64,000 bases of DNA from NCBI GenBank assembly GCA_025370075.1, contig CP073016.1, positions 1 to 64,000 on the forward strand. The letters are read 5' to 3'. The position numbers and the translations under genes were made by a program. How positions within the stretch are numbered: position 1 is the stretch's first letter; every line of letters begins with the position of its first letter. Origin of the DNA: Chryseotalea sp. WA131a (lineage in GTDB: Bacteria; Bacteroidota; Bacteroidia; Cytophagales; Cyclobacteriaceae). Shown piece by piece: positions 51,042-58,526 of the stretch. The notes beneath the pieces are model-generated. The model did not search any database. It was not told the origin of the DNA and saw only the letters and a list, made by a program, of their open reading frames with translations.

Positions 51042-51917
51042 ATGAAAAATCGAATCCTTCTTAACGGAATCACCGTTTTCATCGGTCTGATGTTTTTATC
51101 ATCAGGGATAACCAAAGCCATGGATATAAATAGCTTTGGAGAGATCCTTAAGACGTATGGATCAAAATATTTATATTTCATCGCTCCTTTTCTATCTTCG
51201 TTAGAAATACTCTTGGGCTTTGGGTTGGTGTTTTTGGTAAATCCAAAAAAATTAGCTTTTATATCACTTGCCCTTACTTTTTTATTCACCATCATTTTTG
51301 CATTCGGATATCTATTTTTAGACGTTAATGACTGTGGTTGTTTTGGCAGCATTCTGAAAATTCCACCCTTTTTAACTTTTATCCGAAACGCTGTGATTAT
51401 ATGGCTTGCTTGGAATGTTTGGGTGCATTACCCTGATCAACCATCTTCAAAATGGGGTAAAGTCCGCCTGTCAACTGCGATTGTTTTTGGTCTAGTTTCC
51501 TTATTGGTAGCATTCTTAGATTTAACTGCAAGTTTTAAGCAAAGCCAAAGATTTAATGAGAGTTCAGTTTATTCAACCCTCTTACCAAAATTGATAAAAC
51601 TTCCCTCAAGCAAAAGATATTTGGTTTTCATGTTTTTGCCAACCTGTTCGCACTGCCAAAAGGCAGTACCTAACGTCAAAAAATATAAAGAAGATGACTT
51701 AGTAGATGATATTGTAGGTATATACCCTAGCCATTCGAATCCACAAGAATTGAAATCCTTCACTCGTAATTTCAGTATAAATTTCTTACTAAAGTCATGC
51801 AGGGCTGATAGTATGAATATGCTTTCAAAAATATACCCAACCGTTTTTGTTATAAGAAACGATACCATTCATGACACGTTTATAGGCTCCGTCCCATTGC
51901 CAAAAGAATCTTATTGA
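51042..51917 (+). CDS. MauE/DoxX-like membrane domain fused to a thioredoxin-like domain
   Basis: A 291-residue protein with four helices (about 8-135) of the MauE/DoxX type including the motif CGCFG at 98-102, a fifth helix near 145-165, and a periplasmic thioredoxin-like domain with CSHC at 202-205 (FLPTCSHCQKAVPNVKKY). MauE-type proteins help with disulfide formation or cofactor maturation; such proteins accompany radical SAM peptide clusters in Bacteroidetes. With a precursor holding eight cysteines, a redox role in thiol/disulfide control is reasonable. It starts 3 bases after the radical SAM gene, with no terminator between. Confidence 0.82.
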   Translation: MKNRILLNGITVFIGLMFLSSGITKAMDINSFGEILKTYGSKYLYFIAPFLSSLEILLGFGLVFLVNPKKLAFISLALTFLFTIIFAFGYLFLDVNDCGCFGSILKIPPFLTFIRNAVIIWLAWNVWVHYPDQPSSKWGKVRLSTAIVFGLVSLLVAFLDLTASFKQSQRFNESSVYSTLLPKLIKLPSSKRYLVFMFLPTCSHCQKAVPNVKKYKEDDLVDDIVGIYPSHSNPQELKSFTRNFSINFLLKSCRADSMNMLSKIYPTVFVIRNDTIHDTFIGSVPLPKESY

Positions 51918-51938
51918 TTATCCACCCAGTTTCTTAAC

Positions 51939-52676
51939 ATGCTTCTAAAAAAAAATATAGTGTTATTTAGTTTCGTAATGTTACCCGTTTGGTCTTTTGG
52001 GCAAACAAAAGAAAGGCAAATTGGTCTTAGTTTCGGCCCGGCATACTATGCGGTGAGGAACAATTCTGTTTCCACGTTCACGCACACAGGTGTAGGCTGG
52101 CCAATCTTATGCTTTTTCCGTTTGAATTCAGAAAAAAACAGGCATCATGCGCAGTTTTTTTATACAAAATCAAATCTAGAGTCAGCAACCAGGCTGGTGT
52201 TAACACAGATGGAGTCTGCGTATTTGCAATATGCCTATCATAGAAGGATTGCTTCGGTAAATGAGAAAATCAGTTTTTTTGCAGGGGCTGTATTGAATTA
52301 TAGCGGTTTCTATCGGGCGACCTCGTGGGGCAATAGTTTTAGCATTGACAAGACTGGTGAGTTTATTGCATCACTTAGCCCGTCTGTTCTGTGTGAAATA
52401 TCACTAAAAGAAAATACCATCAGTATTCAAGCATGGTCATCAGTGCTCGCGAATGCAGTGACAAATGGACATACAAAATGGGATAGCGAAACAAATTGGC
52501 TGAGCATTGCTGATTTTTCGAATATCGATGTGCGTATCGCTTACAGCCGTAACCTCTCTGATAAATGGAGCGCTCGCCTCGATTACAAGTTTGAATACTA
52601 TCATTTGCAAAAATATCAAGGCGTAGTTTTACTGAGCCATCAAACCTTATTGTCAGTATTTTATAGAATTCATTGA
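51939..52676 (+). CDS. Small outer-membrane beta-barrel-like protein
   Basis: A 245-residue protein with a signal peptide (LFSFVMLPVWSFGQ). The mature part alternates hydrophobic and polar residues in many short strands (GLSFGPAYYAV, AQFFYTK, VRIAYSRNL, ARLDYKFEYYHL) and ends LLSVFYRIH, consistent with an outer-membrane barrel of about 10 strands. The family is not recognised. It is the last gene of the peptide cluster, 21 bases after the MauE-type gene, and might be the exit pore or a self-protection protein. Noncoding sequence follows. Confidence 0.65.
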   Translation: MLLKKNIVLFSFVMLPVWSFGQTKERQIGLSFGPAYYAVRNNSVSTFTHTGVGWPILCFFRLNSEKNRHHAQFFYTKSNLESATRLVLTQMESAYLQYAYHRRIASVNEKISFFAGAVLNYSGFYRATSWGNSFSIDKTGEFIASLSPSVLCEISLKENTISIQAWSSVLANAVTNGHTKWDSETNWLSIADFSNIDVRIAYSRNLSDKWSARLDYKFEYYHLQKYQGVVLLSHQTLLSVFYRIH

Positions 52677-53431
52677 TGGACAATGTTCTATAACTTTGGC
52701 TGACTTGAACTGAAAGTTCATAAGGGGCAACTATGGCAACTTTGACTAGAGAACAAGAAACCTGATTTAAGGAACTGACTGGTCAATTTAGTATTGTCCT
52801 ACCCAGTTATAGTAATGACGCAACCGTGAAGAGAAATGGAGCAACCTGAAAAAGAAAGCTGGCATACGTAAAAAGAAATGACACGCCCACAAAAAGAATT
52901 ATTGCACTTGCGACTAGTATTCCCTGCCTTGCCGACAGGCAGGTTGCACCCAAGACTAGGATTCCCGCGACATTACAAAGGTTTCCAAGTGGGACAATGT
53001 GAAAAACACAAAAATGATAATAGACCTACCCGACAACGGGGCCGGCCCAAGCGGCACACATAGCAAATCCTGCACATGCCTTCACACAAACCCAAACTTT
53101 GCCAAGAGTGCCGCCCCCTTCGCACCAATACTGGACACATTGCCGACAGCAACCCGAAAAATTGGATCAGGTTGCCCCGCCCGCGACTATGTTTCAAACA
53201 AACATTTGGTGATAAAATAAAAACCGCTTTACGACAGCTTGACAACATCTCAAAAATTAACGGGTGACTTTAACGGAATTGGGCACATGGCGCTAACACA
53301 GTGTTTGTGTAATTGCGGGGTGAAGTAGTAGTGGAAGGTAATTACCTTCGCAAAGCAGTTTGTGCCGAGGACAGGGCGTGGCTTTAAATCCCGCAACTAA
53401 CACAAATACTCAACCGTTACCTGCCATTTAA
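52677..53431. other. Noncoding interval of 755 bases
   Basis: No convincing gene. It holds a hairpin GAACTGAAAGTTC (52707-52719) like those in the element at 35.8 kb, CCTGCC/GGCAGG (about 52923-52944), C-rich sequence without stable frames and the attC-like element B (53301-53409). The short frames reported by simple ORF search have odd, repetitive translations. Confidence 0.6.
53301..53409. repeat. Large nested palindrome, attC-like (element B)
   Basis: Outer arms GTGTTTGTGTAATTGCGGG (53301-53319) and CCCGCAACTAACACAAATAC (53390-53409) pair with few mismatches; a perfect 16-base palindrome GAAGGTAATTACCTTC lies inside at 53334-53349. It is preceded by GCGCTAACACA and followed by CAACCGTTACCTGCC. 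Before the IS1380 insertion the next small gene began 15 bases further on, as cassette genes do. Confidence 0.45.
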
Positions 53432-54825
53432 CCCAGATTTTGCAGTAGAACTATCCAGTCAGACTTAGTGGCAGGTTTATTTTTTGGACATTTGAGAATA
53501 ATCCATCATACCATTGCCTTCTTTTGAGTGGGACGGACATTTTCAGTACCCATTTTTGGGCTTCCTGCTCCACCCAACTTCCAACTGCAAAGCAGTTGAA
53601 CCTTAATGTGGAAAGCTTGGGCTGTGGCTGTTTTTGATGGGTTATTTGGCGGAACAGGCTCATCAAATTATAGGCTACCATCACAAAGCGCATAGCTGTT
53701 TCAGTAGCACAAAAACTATCCATGCAAAAGCCTTCTGTACCGAAATCTTCTTTCAACTCCTTGATCCTGTTTTCGGCATCACCCCTGCGCTTATATTGTT
53801 CCCATATTTCTGTTGCCGGCAGGGCTTGGTTAGTGACAAAGGCATGGTACCTTTTGCGGTACACTTTTTCGTCCGCTATGCCCACGCTGCTGAATAATGT
53901 CTTGAGCTTCTTACCCGTTGCCCTGGCCCTGATTTCTTCACTTTGTTTGATGACCACAATCCTACGGGCTTTGCCCCAGCCGCCTTGCTGGTAGTTTATT
54001 TCCGATACCCATAAGCCTTCGCCTATCGCATTCCATTGGGTGATACCATAAATGCTGGCTTGTAAATTGGCATACAGCTTACAGGCAATGACGTAGGGGA
54101 TATTTCTCTGCTCAATGAAATCCAAGACTGTACCGGTACAAAACCCACTATCGGCCCTGAACAACCCTACTGTTTTGTTTTTGAGGATGGCAAAGGTCTC
54201 TTCTAAAAAATGGATGCAGTTGCTGTTGCTCCCTGTATTGCCGCTGCGGTTCCAGCAATTGGCCACCATGCGTATGTCATTGACAAAAGCAAACAAGGGA
54301 TGATGGCTGCCACGGCCAGGCTTCTTGGGGTTGTACCCTTTTTTGCTGCCTTCCTGTTCCCCGTAACGGGTGATCACACTGCTGTCCATATCCAACGTGT
54401 AATTGTCGAATTGGATCTGCTCAAAAAACCACGTGTACAGTTCAATGAAAATTTGGTGGTTCATTGAGGGCGTAAACTTTTTAAAGAAACGCCCGAAGGT
54501 GGTCCCCGAAGCAACCCGCTTCCATCCAAATATCTGGCGCAACACTTCATCAACCCGCACCACCGCTGTGTGACTAAAACGAAAGCAACCAATCCAGATG
54601 CCCACCCAAAAACTCTCTATTATACCCACGGCATCTATCCGGTTGTTACTCTTGCTCTCAGGCAAACCAAGCTCGGCCAACTTCTTGCTGATCCCAGTTT
54701 GGTCAATCAATATTTTCATCTCTTTCATCCCGCCCCACGCTGTTACTAATTTATCGGTATAGTGGTGTTCCATATTCAAATATAAGACACCTTGTCACTA
54801 TTTCATTCTACTGCAAAATCTGGGT
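53432..54825 (-). mobile_element. IS1380-family insertion sequence
   Basis: A complete element of about 1.39 kb: 19-bp perfect terminal inverted repeats CCCAGATTTTGCAGTAGAA (53432-53450) and its complement (54806-54824) bracket one transposase gene. TTAA precedes the left repeat and follows one base beyond the right repeat, consistent with a 4-bp target duplication. Confidence 0.9.
53451..54779 (-). CDS. IS1380-family transposase
   Basis: A 442-residue DDE transposase: N-terminal region with IDAVGIIESFWVGIWIGCFRF, first acidic residue in TLDMDSSVITRYGEQEG, second in LFRADSGFC, and the third in the YKRRGDAENRIKELKEDFG segment. The gene fills the element and is intact, so this copy could be active. 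Its stop codon directly abuts the left inverted repeat. Confidence 0.92.
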   Translation of the reverse strand: MNMEHHYTDKLVTAWGGMKEMKILIDQTGISKKLAELGLPESKSNNRIDAVGIIESFWVGIWIGCFRFSHTAVVRVDEVLRQIFGWKRVASGTTFGRFFKKFTPSMNHQIFIELYTWFFEQIQFDNYTLDMDSSVITRYGEQEGSKKGYNPKKPGRGSHHPLFAFVNDIRMVANCWNRSGNTGSNSNCIHFLEETFAILKNKTVGLFRADSGFCTGTVLDFIEQRNIPYVIACKLYANLQASIYGITQWNAIGEGLWVSEINYQQGGWGKARRIVVIKQSEEIRARATGKKLKTLFSSVGIADEKVYRKRYHAFVTNQALPATEIWEQYKRRGDAENRIKELKEDFGTEGFCMDSFCATETAMRFVMVAYNLMSLFRQITHQKQPQPKLSTLRFNCFAVGSWVEQEAQKWVLKMSVPLKRRQWYDGLFSNVQKINLPLSLTG

Positions 54826-54829
54826 TTAA

Positions 54830-55021
54830 ATGAGCGACTTGCAGACAACCATAGACAACCTTTACCTGACCTTCAGTAAATATACCACTGTGGGAATTCA
54901 CCATTGTGACTGTGGTTGTATTGACGAGAATGATGTTAAAAAACTAAGCTCAAAACCTTTGAGAGAGTTAGAGACGGATGACTTGATTTCATATCACGGA
55001 AGTGCATTATATACATGGGGG
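54830..55021 (+). pseudogene. Small hypothetical gene broken by IS elements (5' part)
   Basis: ATG at 54830 starts five bases after IS1380 and opens MSDLQTTIDNLYLTFSKYTT followed by a segment with HHCDCGCIDENDVKKLSSKPLRELETDDLISYHGSA. The frame runs into the IS3-family element at 55022, whose first bases TGA supply the stop. The upstream element is at the position of its promoter and the downstream one removes its C-terminus, so it is inactivated. Family not recognised; short cysteine-rich motif HCDCGC is the only notable feature. Confidence 0.65.
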
Positions 55022-55033
55022 TGAAAGCTCCCC

Positions 55034-55951
55034 TTACTTAGTAGCATCCAAAATTAAAGATTTCCAGGTGAACTTGGCATCCTGTTGGAATGTGGGAAAC
55101 TCCACCCCGCTCAACGGGTGGTGGAGTTTTCCATATTTCAACAGGAACTGCGAAGGTGTTCTGTAGCCTAGGGCGCTGTGCGGCCTTTCATTGTTGTAGA
55201 CCCACATCCAAGCTTGCGTGAGGAGCCGTGCCTGGTTAAGATTTTCAAAGGCATAAGCATCCAGTACTTCTTCGCGGTACGTTCGATTGAACCGCTCGAT
55301 GTGCCCGTTTTGTTGCGGCTTGCCCTTCTCGATGAAAACAAGTTCGATGCTGTCACCGCACCAATCTTTCAGCGCCTGGGCGATAAACTCCGGGCCGTTA
55401 TCGACACGGAGCCGCTCGGGTTTCCCGCGCCATTCCACTATGCGGTCAAGTTCACGAACCACGCGCTTGCCGGTCAGGCTGGTATCGATGGTGATGTTGA
55501 GTGCTTCACGGTTAAAATCATCGATGACGTTGAAAGCCCGGAATGGTTTTCCATACAAAAGGCCATCGTGAATAAAATCCATCGACCAGGTCAGGTTATG
55601 GTGCAGGGGCTGGAGCAAAGGTTGTTTAATTCGGGCGGGTAAGCGCTTTTTGTGTTTCCTGCGCAGGTTCAGTTTCATATCGGTGTAGATGCGGTAGACG
55701 CGTTTATGGTTGTCCCCAAAATTTAATAGCCGCAGCCGGTGGCACATCATCCAGAAGCCCCAGCGGCAATGGAGCTCTGCCATCATTTGAAGTTGTTCAC
55801 GGATTGGCCCATCATTTTTTGGCTTGGGTTTGTAACGGTGAACTGAGGGGTGAGTGCCCAGCAGTTGGCAGACCTGACGAATGCTGATGGAATGCTCTTC
55901 TGTAGAGTAGTCAATCAGCTCCCGTTTTTCGGCAGGCCATAAAGCTTTTTT
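55034..55951 (-). CDS. IS3-family transposase OrfB (DDE integrase core)
   Basis: The integrase-core subunit, produced by -1 frameshifting from orfA. Its frame starts at the slippery A7 tract (55946-55952; A AAA AAG on the minus strand) with KKALWPAEKRELIDYSTEEH, and includes the DDE residues in TWSMDFIHDG, LRVDNGPEF and KPQQNGHIERFNRTYREEVL, ending IS3-like with NNERPHSALGYRTPSQFL. No ATG is found until residue 56 (55786), which supports frameshift translation. It looks intact. Confidence 0.88.
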   Translation of the reverse strand, partial: KKALWPAEKRELIDYSTEEHSISIRQVCQLLGTHPSVHRYKPKPKNDGPIREQLQMMAELHCRWGFWMMCHRLRLLNFGDNHKRVYRIYTDMKLNLRRKHKKRLPARIKQPLLQPLHHNLTWSMDFIHDGLLYGKPFRAFNVIDDFNREALNITIDTSLTGKRVVRELDRIVEWRGKPERLRVDNGPEFIAQALKDWCGDSIELVFIEKGKPQQNGHIERFNRTYREEVLDAYAFENLNQARLLTQAWMWVYNNERPHSALGYRTPSQFLLKYGKLHHPLSGVEFPTFQQDAKFTWKSLILDATK

Positions 55952-56205
55952 TCGACAATGTCCTTTAAAACGGTAATCTGCAAGGTCTGCCCGGCTACAA
56001 TTTTCTTGTACTGGGCCAACTCACCTTCCAACTCCTTTACCCGCTTGAGCTGGTGCACCTCCATACCGGAATACTTACTCTTCCAGTAATAAAATGTAGG
56101 TTGGCTGATGCCATTCTCCCGGCAGATGTCGGCCACTTTCTTTCCTTGTTCTTGCTGTTTGAGGATGCCCACGATTTGGCTCTCATTGAATTTTGTTGTT
56201 TTCAT
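55915..56205 (-). CDS. IS3-family transposase OrfA (helix-turn-helix)
   Basis: A 96-residue OrfA with an N-terminal helix-turn-helix (NESQIVGILKQQEQGKKVADICRENGISQPTFYYWKSKY) and a C-terminal leucine-zipper-like coiled coil (LKRVKELEGELAQYKKIVAGQTLQI). Its end contains VEKKLYGL, encoded by the slippery A7 tract where -1 frameshifting gives OrfAB. The subgroup is similar to IS407/IS2-type. Confidence 0.88.
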   Translation of the reverse strand: MKTTKFNESQIVGILKQQEQGKKVADICRENGISQPTFYYWKSKYSGMEVHQLKRVKELEGELAQYKKIVAGQTLQITVLKDIVEKKLYGLPKNGS

Positions 56206-56270
56206 TTCTTCCCAATTTTAACGATTAAACTCTATTTATAATCGCTACTGTTTTTGGGGGAGCTTTCAGT

Positions 56271-56405
56271 TTGATCTACCTAAACTTTGATCTTCAGCAA
56301 GATGTTAAAAAGTTCATACTTACCTATCACGGAAAGGAATCATTTGCGCTGGCCTATCAACATAAATCTCGATTTGTGGAGTTGATTTTTAAAAGAAAAA
56401 ATTAG
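56271..56405 (+). pseudogene. C-terminal gene fragment to the right of the IS3 element
   Basis: Immediately after the right IS end an open frame LIYLNFDLQQDVKKFILTYH then GKESFALAYQHKSRFVELIF ends at TAG 56403-56405. It looks like a true protein tail but does not obviously continue the 54830 fragment: both contain a YHG motif in different settings, and the IS lacks a target duplication. It may be the end of a different gene left after a deletion. Not recognised. Confidence 0.5.
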
Positions 56406-56422
56406 AAGTCATAACTGAAAGT

Positions 56423-57325
56423 TTAGATTTGGAGAGCATATTTTCTCTTCAAAAAAGGATAGCTTGCCACGGCTGACAAAATAATCAGCGTACCTACGTA
56501 AAAATTCCAACTCATTACTTCTTGCTGACCAAATACCAGCAAGGCAAGAATAATTCCGTAAACGGGCTCTAAGTTCAAAGCCAATTGAATAAAAAATACA
56601 GAGAGTTTTTTGGTGAGGTTGATCGCTACCGAATAGGCATATACCGAGCAAGCCCACGCCATGATGGCAATGTACACCCAATCCATCGCGGCAGGCAGTA
56701 GTTGCAGTTCATTGCCTTCTGCCCAAAACTGTTGATAGGGCGGAAACATCAATGCAACAAACAAACATGCTCCCAGCATTTCGTAAAAGGTAATGGTGTG
56801 GGCATTTACGCGCGCCACTAGTTTTGCATTGATTACACTGAAGATGGCCGCGGTAAGCCCTGAAAGAATGCCCAAAAACAAACCCCACGCAAAGTTGAAA
56901 TTAATTGAAAAAATAATGGCCAGTCCAAGCAACACCACAATGCCTAAACTCATTTCAAGCCAATGTATTTTTTTGCGGTTAGCAATAGGCTCGATCAAGG
57001 CTGCCCAAAATGAGCAAGTGGCAAAGCCAACCAAACTGGTAGAAGGGTTAGAAACTCGGCCCGAAGAAAAAAATGTAAGCCAATGAATGGCCACAATTGC
57101 ACCGGTCAATAAAATTTTAATTAGATCTCGCGTGTCAACTTTGAAGGAGGTTCGGAAAAGGATCATTAAAAATCCCATGCCGATGGCGGCCAATAGAGTC
57201 CTGTAAAAAACCATTTCCACCGAAGGGATGCTCACGAGCTTACCCAGCACGGCAGTAAATCCCCACAAGAAAACCAAGAAATGAAGTTTCAGATAATCTT
57301 TGGTGGTGGCTACTGCTCCGCTCAT
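56423..57325 (-). CDS. EamA/DMT-family transporter
   Basis: A 300-residue membrane protein with ten predicted helices in two repeats of five, the DMT-superfamily layout: LHFLVFLWGFTAVLGKLVS at the start and, near the end, ALNLEPVYGIILALLVFGQQ, the most conserved part of the second EamA repeat. Substrate unknown (metabolite export). It ends near the IS-disrupted region. The gene for the LptF/G protein lies directly upstream, 31 bases away in the same direction. Confidence 0.88.
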   Translation of the reverse strand: MSGAVATTKDYLKLHFLVFLWGFTAVLGKLVSIPSVEMVFYRTLLAAIGMGFLMILFRTSFKVDTRDLIKILLTGAIVAIHWLTFFSSGRVSNPSTSLVGFATCSFWAALIEPIANRKKIHWLEMSLGIVVLLGLAIIFSINFNFAWGLFLGILSGLTAAIFSVINAKLVARVNAHTITFYEMLGACLFVALMFPPYQQFWAEGNELQLLPAAMDWVYIAIMAWACSVYAYSVAINLTKKLSVFFIQLALNLEPVYGIILALLVFGQQEVMSWNFYVGTLIILSAVASYPFLKRKYALQI

Positions 57326-57356
57326 TTTTAATTCTTTTTAGTAGTTGGAGCAGAAA

Positions 57357-58451
57357 TCAACGCGGCACGTATTTGTACATCAAGAAGGCGATTCCTCCAA
57401 AGATAATATTGGGCAACCAAGCGGCCAAGAGCGGAGAGATAGATCCTGTTTGCGCAAACGTGCTGGTGATGGTAAAGAAGATGATGAATACAAATGCCAT
57501 TAAAAACCCTAAAGCAATTTGAAAGCCTGTGCCACCTCTGCTTTTGCGCGCAGCCACAATCGCTCCCATAAAAACCAACACGTAAATATAAAAGGGCGAT
57601 GAATACCGAATGTGCCTTTCCACTTCGTAGGCCTCCACACCAGTGGACCCCCGAAATCGCAGTGTATTTATTTTTTCATTTAGTTCGGTGATGGTCATGC
57701 CCGCATACATCTTGCTGTCGTTCTCAAAATCTTTTGGGGTAATCACCAAAGTGGTATCTAAATTTTCTCCTTTTTCGAGCGAACTGATTTGGTTGGGTTT
57801 CAATTGAAAGAGTTCGTCAATTTTTTTTCGTTTCCAAATGCGCAGTGTCCACTTGTGCTTGGTAGAATCCCATTGAATATTCTCGGCAGAAAGTTTCTCT
57901 GTCAATAAGCCATTATTAAAACGCTCCAATGAGAATTGATATCCGGTGTTGGATTGATTGTTGTAATTCTGAATGAACAAATAAACATTGGGTGCTACCT
58001 GCATGTGCACATTTCGTTTATCGTAATAATATTTATTTTGAAAATAGGTCATTTCAAAAACCAATCGATTGTTGTTTGACCTTGGGATGACCCATCCGTT
58101 TAGAAAAAAGCTAATGACAGCCAAAATGGTGGCGGCATAAAAGTAAGGTCTTAAAAATCTTCGGAAACTTGCACCACTGCTTAAGATGGCAATGATTTCG
58201 GTGCGTGAGGCCAAACGGGAGGTAACAAAAATTACGGCAATGAAAATGGTGATAGGAGAGAGGAACCCCGCAATCCAAACGATGAAATCAAAATAATAAA
58301 CAAGAATAGCCTTGGTGCTGAGTTTGAACTGAACGAACTTATCAATCTTCTCGGTAACGTCAATCACACAAATAATGGCCTCAAGAATCAATACCACAAA
58401 GAAAAACGTGGACAGGATTTTTTTGAGGATATAGCGATCGAGGATGGTCAT
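57357..58451 (-). CDS. LptF/LptG (YjgP/YjgQ)-family LPS export permease
   Basis: A 364-residue permease of the LptF/G family, which extracts lipopolysaccharide from the inner membrane with LptB. Layout: LDRYILKKILSTFFFVVLILEAI at the start with two helices, FLRPYFYAATILAVISFFLNGWVIP near 105-130, a periplasmic beta-jellyroll domain (about 135-265), then YSSPFYIYVLVFMGAIVAARKSRGGTG and two further helices. The usual partner permease is not adjacent. It follows tgt by 75 bases with the tandem 14-bp repeat between. Confidence 0.9.
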   Translation of the reverse strand: MTILDRYILKKILSTFFFVVLILEAIICVIDVTEKIDKFVQFKLSTKAILVYYFDFIVWIAGFLSPITIFIAVIFVTSRLASRTEIIAILSSGASFRRFLRPYFYAATILAVISFFLNGWVIPRSNNNRLVFEMTYFQNKYYYDKRNVHMQVAPNVYLFIQNYNNQSNTGYQFSLERFNNGLLTEKLSAENIQWDSTKHKWTLRIWKRKKIDELFQLKPNQISSLEKGENLDTTLVITPKDFENDSKMYAGMTITELNEKINTLRFRGSTGVEAYEVERHIRYSSPFYIYVLVFMGAIVAARKSRGGTGFQIALGFLMAFVFIIFFTITSTFAQTGSISPLLAAWLPNIIFGGIAFLMYKYVPR

Positions 58452-58480
58452 TTAGTGGGACTTGGGTAGTAGGGCATTTG

Positions 58481-58508
58481 GGGCATTAGGGATTGGGCAT
58501 TAGGGATT
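58481..58508. repeat. Tandem duplication of GGGCATTAGGGATT
   Basis: Two perfect adjacent copies of a 14-base unit, within a GGG-rich stretch (58455-58517), between tgt and the LptF/G gene. Confidence 0.75.
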
Positions 58509-58526
58509 AGGACGTAGGTTTCAAAA

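Larger units (their letters stand above)
55022..56268 (-). mobile_element. IS3-family insertion sequence
   Basis: A complete element of about 1.25 kb. Its ends are the inverted repeats TGAAAGCTCCCC (55022) and GGGGGAGCTTTCA (56256-56268). It has the orfA-orfB arrangement with a programmed -1 frameshift signal. The bases on each side (GGG and GTT) do not match, so no 3-bp target duplication is seen, which suggests that a deletion occurred at one end. Confidence 0.9.

Noticed and set aside
52878..53267. Several overlapping short frames rich in H, R, P in the noncoding block
   Set aside because: Overlapping in many frames, low complexity, no motif; typical of noncoding GC-rich sequence.
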